A stretch of 64,000 nt of DNA from Rhodocyclales bacterium (GCA_026399475.1 JAPLQY010000063.1:1-64000), one strand, 5' to 3'. Shown: positions 25,831 to 40,067, counted from the stretch's first letter. Numbers and translations: made by a program. Notes: a model not told the origin generated them from the letters alone.

Positions 25831-27129
25831 TCAGCGCCCGACACGCTCCCGCAACACGTAGATCTCCACGCTGCGGCCTGAATCTCGCTCCACGGTGACC
25901 AGTTGGTCTATCAGGCGCCGCTCCAGCGCCGTGCTCTTCGACAGCAGGAGGAAGCCATCGGGGTGCATCACATCCCGTGTCAGCAACATCCCTTCCTGCA
26001 GGTGGCCGGCGCTGACCCTGATCTCGTCGATCTCGTCAGCCTCGTCGAAAGCCAGGAGGGGCTCCAGCCGATCGATGACTGCAGGGTCATAGCGACGGCC
26101 ACGACCCTCGACCAGCGAGCGGTGGCTATTCTTTATCGTCATCGGCGACGTGGTCAGCGCCCCGCTCCTGAAGTCGTCATAGTCGCTGACGGCGGCGATG
26201 ATACGGGCACCCAGGGGGATATCGAGACCACTACGCCTCTCGGGGAAGCCCGAGCCATCATAACGTTCGTGATGGTAGCGGACGATGGGTGCGATATCCG
26301 CCAGGGCCTCTATCTTGGCGAGCGCGTCAGCCCCCCGCGTCGGGTGTCGCCGGTAGATGGCCAATTGCTCAGCAGTCATGGCGTTGACCGGCTTCTTCAG
26401 CATCTCGTCGGGAAAGCTGATCTTGCCGATGTCGTGCAGCAGCGCGGCGACGAACACATCCTGGGCTTCCGCTTCGGTCAGCCCCATGTCGCGCGCCAGT
26501 TGGCGAGACATATCGGCCACGCGGCGGGAATGTTCGCCGATGGAAGCACCGCGCAGCTGAGCCAGGGCGCTGATGGCCATCAGCGTGCCCAGGTACGACT
26601 TCTTCAGGGCCGCATGCGCTGTCTCGGTCTTGTCCAGCGCCAACTTGAGCGCCTGGGTCCGTTCTGCCACGAGACCTTCGAGCCGGGCATTCTGATCAGC
26701 CAGATGATCGCGGGCCGCCTTGAGTTCGAGCTGAGTATGCACTCGGGCGAGCACAATGGCCGGACTGATCGGCTTGGTGATGTAATCGACGGCACCGAGT
26801 TCCAGCCCGTGCTGCTCGTTTTCGCTGGAATCCATCGCCGTGACGAAAATCACCGGCAGTTCGCGGGTCACAGGCGATTCGCGCAGTTTGGCCAGCACCG
26901 TGTAGCCGTCCATCTCCGGCATCATCACGTCGAGCAAAACCAGGTCGGGCCTCGGCGCCGTCCCGACTACCCGCAATGCCTCGGCCCCCGAGCGGGCGAC
27001 GCGGACGCGAAAATGGGGTTGGAGCACCGCGTTCAGCACGCCGAGATTGGCCGGCTCGTCGTCGACCACCAGTATCGTCGCTTCGGCGTGATTCGGTTTT
27101 ATTGGATCAGTCCCGGGCTTTTTGTCCAT
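25831..27129 (-). CDS. Response regulator with degenerate HD-GYP domain
   Basis: 432 residues: receiver domain (about 15-130; LVLLDVMMPEMDGY, with the phospho-acceptor Asp), a coiled-coil linker (about 135-185), an HD-GYP c-di-GMP phosphodiesterase domain (about 195-340) and a C-terminal HD-GYP-associated segment (VSAGHLQEGMLLTRDVMHPD). The metal motif HDIGK is kept and HHERYDGSGFP replaces the usual HHE..DGSGYP. The later DxFDAL-type stretch reads SDYDDFRSG and the following R.Y. segment is lost, so activity may be altered. Last gene of the island operon, 12 bp after the hybrid kinase, its likely phosphodonor. Confidence 0.9.
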   Translation of the reverse strand: MDKKPGTDPIKPNHAEATILVVDDEPANLGVLNAVLQPHFRVRVARSGAEALRVVGTAPRPDLVLLDVMMPEMDGYTVLAKLRESPVTRELPVIFVTAMDSSENEQHGLELGAVDYITKPISPAIVLARVHTQLELKAARDHLADQNARLEGLVAERTQALKLALDKTETAHAALKKSYLGTLMAISALAQLRGASIGEHSRRVADMSRQLARDMGLTEAEAQDVFVAALLHDIGKISFPDEMLKKPVNAMTAEQLAIYRRHPTRGADALAKIEALADIAPIVRYHHERYDGSGFPERRSGLDIPLGARIIAAVSDYDDFRSGALTTSPMTIKNSHRSLVEGRGRRYDPAVIDRLEPLLAFDEADEIDEIRVSAGHLQEGMLLTRDVMHPDGFLLLSKSTALERRLIDQLVTVERDSGRSVEIYVLRERVGR

Positions 27130-27141
27130 TTTTCCGCCTCA

Positions 27142-31724
<4,583 letters not shown>

Positions 31725-31728
<4 letters not shown>

Positions 31729-32768
31729 GTCGGCCCCTTTGCGTCCGGCGCGCCGGCAAAGTCCAGCGCAAACGGCGGCGCCCGCCCGAGTTCGCGCGAC
31801 AGTCCATTCACCTGCTGCTTGAGGCTGATCATTTCCAGCTCACGGCCAACCGTGGCGCGGTTGAAGCGCTCGAGTTCGTCGTTGCGCTGGGCCAGCGCCT
31901 CCGCTTGCTGCCTGAGTTCCGCTGCGGCCCGATACCGCTCGGTGATGTCGCGGGAGATGCCGAACATGCCGATGACTTGACCCGCGCCATCTTGCAGCGG
32001 ACTCTTGGTAGCCAGGTAGGTGCGCTCACCATCCGCGGTGGAGAGCGTTTGTTCGTAAGTATTTATCCTGCTCTCGGCGATTACGCGGCAGTCGTTGTCG
32101 CGAATTATCTTGGCCTGATCTGGTGGAAGCAACGTCGTATCATCGCTGCCGATAATCTGGTCGGCGGACTTGCCGATAAGTCGCTCAAATTCCCGATTGA
32201 CCATCAGGTAGCGGCCCTCCAGGTCCTTGGCATAGATGGAATCACTGGAGCCCTCGACAATGGCCGCCATGATCATCCGCTCCTTTTGCAGGCTGGCTTC
32301 CACCGCCTTGTTCGCCACTCTCAGGGCCTCCTCGGCACGTTTGCGTACCGCGATCTCGGTTTGCAGGGCTTCGTTGGCGTACCTCAGTTGATCTGGGCTG
32401 GGCAGTTTCAGCGCGTGCGGGATCAAGGGCCAGAGCGCGACTGCGGTAAGCACCGAAACGAAGGCGGTAATCGCCTTGAGCAGGGCATCCAGGCCGTACA
32501 TCGGCTGCCACAGCACGATGGCTCCCATCAGGTGGGTCGCGCCGCAGGCCATGATGAAGACGGCGAACAGCCATAGGAGCCAGCGGTAGGGGAAATCCTT
32601 GCGTCGCTGCGCGAAATAGCCGATGGCCACGGGCATGGAAAAATACGAAAGGAAAATCAGGATGTCGCTGGCGACAAAGGTCCATAGCAGCGTCGGCGAC
32701 CAACTGATGCAATACCCGTGAGGAAGATAGCCGTTGACCGCCAGAAGCCGGCTCAGTTCGTCAATCAT
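31725..32768 (-). CDS. Ethylene-receptor-like (ETR1_N) membrane protein with PAS domain, no kinase
   Basis: 347 residues. Three transmembrane helices (about 28-52, 61-85, 95-117) match the ligand-binding domain of plant ETR1 and cyanobacterial Etr1: [13 protein letters not shown] and MACGATHL correspond to SDFFIALAYFSIP and LCGATHL. With a constant offset of 10, Asp35, Tyr42, Pro46, Ile72, Cys75 and His79 align to ETR1 Asp25, Tyr32, Pro36, Ile62, Cys65 and His69, including both copper ligands. A coiled coil (about 125-165), a PAS domain (about 170-290; [20 protein letters not shown]) and a C-terminal coiled coil follow. No histidine kinase domain is present; output must pass to the overlapping hybrid kinase. 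Ethylene itself as ligand is inference; another small neutral ligand is possible. Confidence 0.9.
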
Positions 32769-32843
32769 GAAATTGCCCTCCGGGTGATACCGGGTGCCGC
32801 CATTCGGCGGTCCACCACCGATCCGGCTTGCTCTGGTTCATGG

Positions 32844-34112
32844 CTACGGTGACCGCACGCCTGATAGTGGCGATTCATCAGTTTCGCGGTAACGCTCCGC
32901 AATGGCGACAAACTCGTCGAAACCGGTAAGGAATGCGTCGCATACGTCGGGATCGAAGTGCTTGCCGCGCTCGGCGGCGATGAGGTCGCGGGCCTCGGCG
33001 AACGGCATCGCCGGTTTGTACACCCGCGGCGCAATCAGGGCGTCGAAGACGTCGGCCAGGGCCATCAGTCGCGCGGCAAAGGGTATGGACTCGCCAACCA
33101 GTCCGTCGGGATAGCCGCTGCCGTCCCAGCGCTCGTGATGCCAGTGCGCAATTTCCTTGGCCAGGACAAGAAAGTCGACGGGTTTCTCGGCGTCGGTCTC
33201 GGCCTGCTCGATGGCATCGGAACCGAGCTTGGCGTGGGTCTTCATGATTTTCCACTCTGCCGGTGTCAGCGGGCCGGGTTTCTGCAGGATGCTGTCGGGT
33301 ATGCCGACCTTGCCTATGTCATGCAGCGGCGCGGATTTGGTCAGCAGGTCGATGTTGTGCAGGCTGAGGACTGCAGAAAAGCGCGGATGCGAAGCCAGCC
33401 GCAAGGCCAGGATGTGAACATAGTTCTGCGTGCGGTAAATATGATTGCCGGTCTCGGGGTCGCGTGTCTCGGCCAGGTGCGCCAGCGCCCGGATGCTGAC
33501 GAGCTGGGTCAGATCATTCTCGGCCATGCGCCGGGCCACTTCGGCTTCGAGACTGGCGTTCTGATCCTTCATCCAGTCGCGGGCCTGCTTGGCCTGGAGA
33601 TGAAGGCGTACCCTGGCCTGCACCACAGCAGGCTTGACCGGCTTGGTGATGTAGTCGGCAGCACCGAGTTGCAAGCCGCGCTCTTCGTCCGCCGCCTCGG
33701 CCAGCGCCGTGACGAAAACCACGGGGATGCCGCGCGTGGCGGGGTTCTCGCTCAGCCGCGCCAGCACCTCATAGCCGTCCATCCCGGGCATCATCACGTC
33801 CAGCAGCACCAGATCCGGTCGCGGTTCGCTCGCCACCGCGCGCAAGGCACTTTCTCCCGAGTTGGCGGCGCGCACCAAATACTCGGGCCGCAGCAAAGTG
33901 GTGAGGAGAAACAGGTTGGTCGGCTCGTCGTCGACGATCAGGATGGTCGCCGCGTTCATGGGACGCACCTCGTCCGCGGCATGAGGGCTGATCGCGGCAG
34001 CGCGTGAGCCCATGGACGTGAGGTTTTGCAGCCGCACAAATCCCTCGCCATCTGGTCCATGGATGGACAGCGGTATTGTCGCCGAATCGGTCATCTGCAT
34101 GACTGTGCTCAC
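32844..34112 (-). CDS. Response regulator with canonical HD-GYP c-di-GMP phosphodiesterase domain
   Basis: 422 residues: an unassigned 50-residue N-terminus, a receiver (about 55-170; LVLLDVMMPGMDGYEVLARL) and an HD-GYP domain (about 215-400) with HDIGKVGIPDSILQKPG, HHERWDGSGYPDGL and ADVFDAL all intact, so it should hydrolyse c-di-GMP. Lowering c-di-GMP favours swimming, which fits the location. Start is GTG at 34112; an internal ATG at 33959 with GAGGTG upstream would remove the extra N-terminus and is a real alternative. First gene of the island operon, 100 bp downstream of the second 64-bp repeat. Confidence 0.92.
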   Translation of the reverse strand: MSTVMQMTDSATIPLSIHGPDGEGFVRLQNLTSMGSRAAAISPHAADEVRPMNAATILIVDDEPTNLFLLTTLLRPEYLVRAANSGESALRAVASEPRPDLVLLDVMMPGMDGYEVLARLSENPATRGIPVVFVTALAEAADEERGLQLGAADYITKPVKPAVVQARVRLHLQAKQARDWMKDQNASLEAEVARRMAENDLTQLVSIRALAHLAETRDPETGNHIYRTQNYVHILALRLASHPRFSAVLSLHNIDLLTKSAPLHDIGKVGIPDSILQKPGPLTPAEWKIMKTHAKLGSDAIEQAETDAEKPVDFLVLAKEIAHWHHERWDGSGYPDGLVGESIPFAARLMALADVFDALIAPRVYKPAMPFAEARDLIAAERGKHFDPDVCDAFLTGFDEFVAIAERYRETDESPLSGVRSP

Positions 34113-34212
34113 AACGCCCGTCCTTGCAAAACGTCCCGCGAACTCTTGTATGCCATCGGAAACAAGCTAACGAAATGTTCGCGCAATACGCAGAGCGATA
34201 ATAATCCCACCC

Positions 34213-34276
34213 GCGCAAGGTTTTGTTTATCCGTGAATTACGCGACAAACTGCGGTATCTACGTAGGGCGACGCAG
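34213..34276. repeat. 64-bp direct repeat, copy 2 (right edge of signalling island)
   Basis: Perfect copy of 25703-25766, same orientation, lying about 100 bp upstream of the GTG of the HD-GYP regulator and 75 bp after the flhG stop codon. The sequence on the flhG side of it differs from that of copy 1. It may be a shared promoter/operator or a recombination boundary. Confidence 0.95.
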
Positions 34277-34350
34277 AACCGGGCCTATCGTTGGCGAAGC
34301 AGGATGAATCCGGAATGCGCCTTGACGTAAAGTCGAGGCTGACTGGCTGG

Positions 34351-35184
34351 CTACGCCGATTCCAGATGTTTCGGAGCCGCTGCTACAGCAGTTGTGCGTC
34401 GCGCAAAAGGCAGGAATCCAAATCCGTCCCCCTCCTCCGGTGCCGGCGACAGGCGGCTTTGCAGGGCCCCGGCGAGATTGTCCGCCATCGGGACGCGTGC
34501 GCTGCCCAGATATTCCAGACGTACGCCCAAGTGCTCGCGGGCCGTTTGGCGCATGTTGTGAAATATCGCCAGCGCTTCCTGCTCGGTTCGCGCCCGGGTA
34601 ATCGCGACATGAAATCCGTCGCGCCCGCGCTCCTGCGCCAGGCGCTTGATCAAGGCGTAGGCCCGGGTAATTGCCGAGCTTTGTGCCGCGACCACCACGG
34701 CCATGTGCGGCGTGGCCAGTGCCAGCGGCGACAGATGCTGGCCATTGCGCGCGGCGCAGTCGATCAGGACAAAGGAACTGCCTTCCTGCAGCTGCCTGAG
34801 GGCAGCGTCGAGCCGCCGCGCAGCAGGGGCATCGACGTACTGTACATCGGCCGCGAACTTCGCCGCAGACATTACGCTGAGCCGGGCCGCCACGGGTTGC
34901 GCCAGTCGTGCAATCGGGTAGCCGTCGCGCACCAGGTCCAGCAAATCATGCTTCGCCTTCATGCCGAAAGCCGAGTGCACGTTATCGGCACCGGTATTCT
35001 CGTCGATGATCACCACGGCTTGCCCGGCCTCGGCCAGCGCAGCAGCAGTGCGCACCAGCAGCGTGGTGCGCCCGCAGGCTTCGCGCCCCGAGACGAAGGC
35101 GACCACGCGCGCCGCCCGCGCGCCGAACAGGCGCCGCAGTCCGGCGGCCTGATCCGTCGCGGCGCCAGAGATCGAGTCAAGCAA
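34351..35184 (-). CDS. flhG: Flagellar number regulator FlhG (FleN), with altered nucleotide-binding motifs
   Basis: MinD/ParA-like partner of FlhF that limits flagellar number. 277 residues. The N-terminal FlhF-activating motif is present (TDQAAGLRRLFG). The deviant Walker A, normally SGKGGVGKT, reads SGREACGRT: both lysines are replaced. The Walker B-like strand LIDCAARNG keeps the Asp but not the usual TAAG. The C-terminal region (ITRAYALIKRLAQERGRDGF) still matches FlhG. The ATPase cycle may be lost while FlhF stimulation is kept. Overlaps flhF by 8 bp. Confidence 0.9.
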   Translation of the reverse strand: MLDSISGAATDQAAGLRRLFGARAARVVAFVSGREACGRTTLLVRTAAALAEAGQAVVIIDENTGADNVHSAFGMKAKHDLLDLVRDGYPIARLAQPVAARLSVMSAAKFAADVQYVDAPAARRLDAALRQLQEGSSFVLIDCAARNGQHLSPLALATPHMAVVVAAQSSAITRAYALIKRLAQERGRDGFHVAITRARTEQEALAIFHNMRQTAREHLGVRLEYLGSARVPMADNLAGALQSRLSPAPEEGDGFGFLPFARRTTAVAAAPKHLESA

Positions 35185-36661
35185 GCGAAGCTCCCCGCGT
35201 CAAATCCTCAGTCTGCGCAAACGTCAGTGCGACTTCCTCATTGCGCAAGCTGTGCGCCGTCTCGCTGACTGCGACCTTGAAGGCGCGGTGCAACAGGTAT
35301 TTGCGATTCGGCAGATGGAGGTCTTCAGGCACGCGCTGGCCGTTGGCGACATAACTCAGGGTCAGGCCGTGGCGCACGATGCAATCGAGCGCCGGCGCCA
35401 GGGCCGTGGCCTCATCCACCTTGGTCAGGATGCAACCGGCCAGGTCTTCGCCGCCATAGGCGCGCACCACGTCGTCGAGCGTATCGCCGCGACTGCCGGC
35501 ATTCAGCAGGAGCAGGCGATTGACCTCGCCGGAACGTGTCAGCATGGCCGCCTGTTCCGCCACCATGCGGTCGCGCTGGCTCATGCCCACCGTATCGATC
35601 AGCACCATGTGCTTGTCACGAAGGTCTTCGAGCGTACGGCGCAAGTCTTCGCCATCGCGCACCACGAACACGGGAACGCCAAGGATGCGGCCATAAATGC
35701 GCAACTGTTCGTGAGCGCCGATGCGATAGCCGTCGGTAGTGAGCAGCGCCAGGCGCTCTGCGCCATAGCGCACAACGCAGCGGGCGGCCAGCTTGGCCGT
35801 GGTCGTGGTCTTGCCCACGCCGGTCGGCCCAACCAGGGCATAGACTCCGCCGCGATCGATGAAGTCGGCTTCGGACGACAAGGTGCGCAAGCGCCGATTG
35901 ACGGCGGCGGTGAGCCACTTGCGACCATCGTCCTGGCCCAGATCAGCCGCCATTTCCTGTACCAGGCGGCGCGTCAGACTTCCCGAAAACCCGGCCGCAA
36001 GCATCTCGCCGAGAAGCAATGCACGCGTCGGGGCTTCCCGCGCCATTTCGCCCCAGGCGAAACCGGCCAGTTGGCGCTCGAGCAAATTCTTGATGATCCG
36101 CATCTCGTCCATCAACTGCGCCGTCTGCGGTGAGACATCGGCGGGCGATGTCGATGAAAATTCGTTTGCCGTCACGCACAACGAGGCGGCCAATGGCTGT
36201 GGTGCAAGGGTGTCTGCTGGCTTGCGCGGCGTGGTGCCAGGCGAATTCCGGGGCGACGGCGGGCGCATACCCGGCGCTTCCTCCCTTTTCTCCTGCGGCA
36301 CAGAAATCTTCCTTGCCGCGGCCGTATCGGCACTGCCATAAGGTGCCCACGGACGCACCACGGGCGGCTCGCGCGAGGGCGACTGGTTTGCGTCGCGCCT
36401 TGCCGACGACAGGGTGACCGTGTAGTCATCATCTGTTGGTGGCGCCTGACGGGGCGGCGCGGGCAGCGCAGAAGAGGGAGACTGGGTCGCCGGACGCAGT
36501 TGTCGCGAGATGGCATCGAGGCTCTCCGGCGACATGGCGACGATTTCAACGCCATTCTCCACGGCCCGGTTCGAAATGACCACTGCATCCGGCCCGAGCT
36601 CTTCTTTCGCGCGCCGCAGGCAGTCGCGCGCGCTGGCGCCGACGAAGCGTTTTACCGTCAT
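35177..36661 (-). CDS. flhF: Flagellar biosynthesis GTPase FlhF
   Basis: SRP-type GTPase that places the flagellum at the pole. 494 residues: N-terminal domain (TVKRFVGASARDCLRRAKEE), a disordered Pro-rich B linker (about 70-160), N-helices, and the G domain (about 270-480) with LVGPTGVGKTTTTAKLAARC, TTDGYRIGAHEQL and LIDTVGMSQRD. Presence with flhG suggests polar flagellation. ATG overlaps the flhA stop. Confidence 0.96.
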   Translation of the reverse strand: MTVKRFVGASARDCLRRAKEELGPDAVVISNRAVENGVEIVAMSPESLDAISRQLRPATQSPSSALPAPPRQAPPTDDDYTVTLSSARRDANQSPSREPPVVRPWAPYGSADTAAARKISVPQEKREEAPGMRPPSPRNSPGTTPRKPADTLAPQPLAASLCVTANEFSSTSPADVSPQTAQLMDEMRIIKNLLERQLAGFAWGEMAREAPTRALLLGEMLAAGFSGSLTRRLVQEMAADLGQDDGRKWLTAAVNRRLRTLSSEADFIDRGGVYALVGPTGVGKTTTTAKLAARCVVRYGAERLALLTTDGYRIGAHEQLRIYGRILGVPVFVVRDGEDLRRTLEDLRDKHMVLIDTVGMSQRDRMVAEQAAMLTRSGEVNRLLLLNAGSRGDTLDDVVRAYGGEDLAGCILTKVDEATALAPALDCIVRHGLTLSYVANGQRVPEDLHLPNRKYLLHRAFKVAVSETAHSLRNEEVALTFAQTEDLTRGASLA

Positions 36662-38754
36662 TTGCTTGCTCCGATGATAGTCGTCACCTTGATGGTTTTC
36701 GAGTCAGGCACTTCGCCATTGGCGATAACCTTGAGTTGCGGCACCGCGCGGCGCAGGAAGCGGGACATGAGCCAGCGCAGGTTGCCGGGCACCAGCAACA
36801 CCGGCGGCAGGCCCAGATCTTCCTGGTGCCGGGCGGCCGCGGCCGTCTCGCGCAGCAGCGTGTCGGCCAGGCCCGGCTCGATGCCGCCAGTATCATTGCC
36901 GCCCTGCAGCGCCTGACCGAGCATGCGTTCCAGGGCAGGCTCCAGCGCCATGATCTGCATTTCATTACCGGCGGGATAGAGCTGCTGGACAATGGCGCGA
37001 CCGAGCGCAATCCGCAACTGCGACGTGAGCTCAAGCGGATCTTGCGTACGCGGCGCATGATCTGCCAGGGTCTCGATAATGGTGCGCATGTCGCGGATAT
37101 TCACGCCCTCTTCGAGCAGGTTCTGCAGTACGCGCTGCAAGACTCCGAGCGGCAACTGCTTCGGCACAAGGTCCTCGACCAGCTTGGGCGACTCGCTCGC
37201 GAGATGATCCAGCAGCGCCTGCGTTTCCTGCCGGCCCAGCAGTTCCGTCGCGTGGGAGAGAATCACGTGATTCAGGTGGGTGGCAATCACGGTGCTGGCA
37301 TCGACCACCGTATAGCCAAAAACATGGGCCTGCTCGCGCAAAGTGGCATCGATCCATACCGCGGGAAGGCCGAATGCCGGGTCCTGCGTCGCCGTTCCTG
37401 CCAACTGCCCGGAAACGCGCCCCGGATTGATCGCCAGATACTGGCCGGGAAATGCCTCGCCCTCTCCGATAGGTACGCCTTTTAGGGTCAGCCGATAGGC
37501 ATTCGGACGCAGTTCCAGGTTATCCCTGATGTGCACCGGAGCCGGCAGGAAGCCGATCTCCTGGGCAAATTTCTTGCGCAAGCCACGAATCCGCTTCAGC
37601 AATTCGCCATCCTGCCCGCGGTCGACCAGCGGAATCAGGCGGTAACCTACCTCGAGGCCCAGTACATCAACGGGCACGACGTCGGACCAACCGGCTTCGA
37701 GGTTTTCCGCGGGTTGAGCGACCGCCTGTTGCGCGGCAGCGGCTGCCGCAGCCTCCTTCTCCATCGCAGGCAGACGACGCAGCCCCCGCCATGCAAGGAA
37801 ACCCAGGATCGATGCCAGCATCAGGAAGACAAAGTTCGGCATGCCCGGAATCAGCCCGAGCGTACCGAGGATGACGGCAGTCAGGGCCAGCACCATGGGG
37901 TTGCCAAACAATTGCGTCACCAGCTGCTGGCCGATGTCCTGTTCGTTGGCTACCCGCGTCACGACCAGACCGGCCGCCGTGGAAATGATCAGCGCCGGAA
38001 TCTGCGCCACCAGGCCGTCGCCGATCGTCAGCAGGGTGTAGGCCTTGGCCGCGTCCCCCGCGCTCATGTCGTGCTGGATGACCCCGACAATCAGGCCGCC
38101 GATGATGTTGATGAACAGGATCAGAATGCCGGCGACGGCATCGCCGCGCACGAATTTCGAGGCACCGTCCATCGAACCGTAGAAATCGGCCTCCAGCGCC
38201 ACGGTGGCGCGACGTTTGCGCGCTTCGTCCTCGCCGATCAGGCCGGCGTTCAGGTCGGCATCGATGGCCATTTGCTTGCCCGGCATCGCATCCAGCGTGA
38301 AGCGCGCCGAAACTTCGGCGATGCGCCCGGCACCCTTGGTAATGACGATGAAATTGATCAGGGTCAGGATGATGAACACCACGATGCCGACGGCGTAATT
38401 GCCGCCGACCAGAAAGTGGCCGAAGGCTTCGATCACCTTGCCGGCCGCATCCGGCCCGGTGTGCCCGCGCAACAGCACGACTCGCGTCGAAGCCACGTTC
38501 AGCGACAGTCGCAGCAGCGTCGTCACCAGCAGAACCGTGGGAAAAATCGCGAAGTCGAGCGGCTTCATGGTGTACATCGCCACCAGCAGCACCATGATCG
38601 AGATGGCGATGTTGAAGGTGAAGAACACGTCGAGCGCAAATGTCGGCAGCGGCAGCACCATCATCGACAAAATGACCACGATGAGCAGCGGCGCCAGCAT
38701 CTGGCGAATGTTCAGGCGGCCGAGAAAGTTCTGCGCGGTCAGGCTGTCATTCAT
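36658..38754 (-). CDS. flhA: Flagellar export gate protein FlhA
   Basis: 698-residue nonameric export gate. Eight membrane helices in the first ~320 residues include the FHIPEP-type region (LPTFALDVFFTFNIAISIMV) and the AEVSARFTLDAMPGKQMAID loop; the cytoplasmic domain (about 350-695) holds the ring-forming part with AFGLPAVWIDATLREQAHVF. Length normal. The ATG overlaps the flhB stop, so flhB-A-F-G are coupled. Confidence 0.97.
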   Translation of the reverse strand: MNDSLTAQNFLGRLNIRQMLAPLLIVVILSMMVLPLPTFALDVFFTFNIAISIMVLLVAMYTMKPLDFAIFPTVLLVTTLLRLSLNVASTRVVLLRGHTGPDAAGKVIEAFGHFLVGGNYAVGIVVFIILTLINFIVITKGAGRIAEVSARFTLDAMPGKQMAIDADLNAGLIGEDEARKRRATVALEADFYGSMDGASKFVRGDAVAGILILFINIIGGLIVGVIQHDMSAGDAAKAYTLLTIGDGLVAQIPALIISTAAGLVVTRVANEQDIGQQLVTQLFGNPMVLALTAVILGTLGLIPGMPNFVFLMLASILGFLAWRGLRRLPAMEKEAAAAAAAQQAVAQPAENLEAGWSDVVPVDVLGLEVGYRLIPLVDRGQDGELLKRIRGLRKKFAQEIGFLPAPVHIRDNLELRPNAYRLTLKGVPIGEGEAFPGQYLAINPGRVSGQLAGTATQDPAFGLPAVWIDATLREQAHVFGYTVVDASTVIATHLNHVILSHATELLGRQETQALLDHLASESPKLVEDLVPKQLPLGVLQRVLQNLLEEGVNIRDMRTIIETLADHAPRTQDPLELTSQLRIALGRAIVQQLYPAGNEMQIMALEPALERMLGQALQGGNDTGGIEPGLADTLLRETAAAARHQEDLGLPPVLLVPGNLRWLMSRFLRRAVPQLKVIANGEVPDSKTIKVTTIIGASK

Positions 38755-39896
38755 TCAGGCGCTCCCGGATCGAGCCCTTCGGGCACGGCAATCAGCGCCG
38801 GTACGGTCGGCAGCAACATCGCGCCGGCATTCGCGGCAAATGCGTTCATCTGGTAAACCCAGGCCATGACCTCGGCCACAGCGGCATACAGGGCGGCGGG
38901 AATCTGGTCGCCGACGTCGGCGTGTCGATACAGCGCACGCGCCAAGGGCGGGGCCTCGAGCAAAGGCACCTGGTTGTCGCCGGCAATATCACGAATGCGC
39001 TGGGCAATCAGATTCATCCCCTTGGCCACGACCACCGGGGCCCCCATCGCGCTGCTGTCATACTTCAGCGCCACGGCAAAGTGCGTCGGGTTTGTCACCA
39101 CCACGTCCGCCTTGGGCACTTCAGACATCATGCGGCTGCGTGCCATCTCGCGCTGCTGACTGCGGATCCGCGCCTTGAGGTGAGGGTCGCCCTCGCTTTC
39201 CCTGGCTTCCTTCTTCAACTCCTCGCGGGTCATTTTCAACCGGTCGTGGTATTGCCAGAGCTGAAACGGTACATCGATCGCCGCTATGATCGCCAGGCCG
39301 GTAATCAGGGCAACAAAGCTGAAAAAAAGCAGCTGGGAAAATGAAGCCAGCCCGGTCTCGATGGGCTGTGCCAGCAGGGCAAACAGGCGATCCTGTTCAT
39401 GGCGGACGATCCAGTACAACACGCCGCCAATCAACAGGGCCTTGAGAATGGCCTTGACCAGTTCAGCCAGGCTTTGCCAGGAAAACATGCGCCCGAGGCC
39501 CTTGAGCGGATCGATGCGCGTGAGATCGAGCTGAAATGCCTTGGGCGAAAATATCCAGCCACCCATAACGAAGGGTGTCGCGATGATGGCTGCAATGATG
39601 GCCAGGAAAATCGGCCCGGCGAGGGTAAAGGCATCGATAGTCTGCGCAAGTGCGCCACCGCTCATGATCGCAGTATCGAACGCGGCGCTGCGACTGAAGC
39701 TCAAGCCATGCCGCAAAAGGCGGGCGGCACCATGCGCCATCCAGTCGCCAAGCACCCAGAACGCACCAGCGCCGGCAGCCATAACCATGAATGCCATCAG
39801 TTCGCGCGAATGCGGAACATTGCCATCTTCGCGCGCCTGTTCGAGGCGCCGCGCAGACGCGGTTTCAGTTCGTTCGAGGTCGCTGTCTTCAGCCAC
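38751..39896 (-). CDS. flhB: Flagellar export switch protein FlhB
   Basis: Export apparatus subunit that changes substrate specificity after self-cleavage. 381 residues: N-terminal DSDLERTETASARRLEQARE, four membrane helices, and the cytoplasmic autocleavage domain with the NPTH site (DVVVTNPTHFAVALKYDSS). First gene of flhBAFG; a GCGGCAA/TTGCCGC palindrome lies 18-34 bp before its ATG, but no convincing sigma-54 box was found upstream. Confidence 0.97.
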   Translation of the reverse strand: MAEDSDLERTETASARRLEQAREDGNVPHSRELMAFMVMAAGAGAFWVLGDWMAHGAARLLRHGLSFSRSAAFDTAIMSGGALAQTIDAFTLAGPIFLAIIAAIIATPFVMGGWIFSPKAFQLDLTRIDPLKGLGRMFSWQSLAELVKAILKALLIGGVLYWIVRHEQDRLFALLAQPIETGLASFSQLLFFSFVALITGLAIIAAIDVPFQLWQYHDRLKMTREELKKEARESEGDPHLKARIRSQQREMARSRMMSEVPKADVVVTNPTHFAVALKYDSSAMGAPVVVAKGMNLIAQRIRDIAGDNQVPLLEAPPLARALYRHADVGDQIPAALYAAVAEVMAWVYQMNAFAANAGAMLLPTVPALIAVPEGLDPGAPE

Positions 39897-39913
39897 GGAA
39901 GTTCTCTCTCATA

Positions 39914-39930
39914 GCGGCAATTATTGCCGC
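39914..39930. promoter_or_regulatory. Inverted repeat GCGGCAA-N3-TTGCCGC before flhB
   Basis: Perfect seven-base arms with spacer TTA, 18 bp upstream of the flhB ATG. Given how close it is to the start codon it lies in the 5' leader or at the promoter, so it could activate or repress. Confidence 0.6.
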
Positions 39931-40016
39931 CGGCCCGATTCGAGAGCATGCGAACAAACGCTAAAACCTCGGCTTATTTAAGCCATGTTTGACAATCGCC
40001 CACAAACAGACCAAAA

Positions 40017-40067
40017 ACGGGGGAAAGCGGGCTGTAAACAGCAGGCTTCCCTGCAGATTTCCCCCGT
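40017..40067 (-). terminator. Rho-independent terminator after the PilZ gene
   Basis: Ten-base perfect arms (ACGGGGGAAA and TTTCCCCCGT) around a 31-base loop that itself contains a small hairpin. On the minus strand the second arm runs into GTTTTTGG. It ends the fliD-to-PilZ transcript just before flhB's own leader. Confidence 0.8.

Noticed and set aside
37531-38856. 441-codon Gln/Asp/His-rich plus-strand frame opposite flhA
   Set aside because: Biased composition is the reverse image of the hydrophobic FlhA membrane helices.
39960-39985. GGCTT-ATTT-AAGCC inverted repeat as a sigma-54 promoter for flhB
   Set aside because: The GG-to-GC distance is nine rather than ten bases and the boxes do not match; it is better seen as a small hairpin of unknown role.
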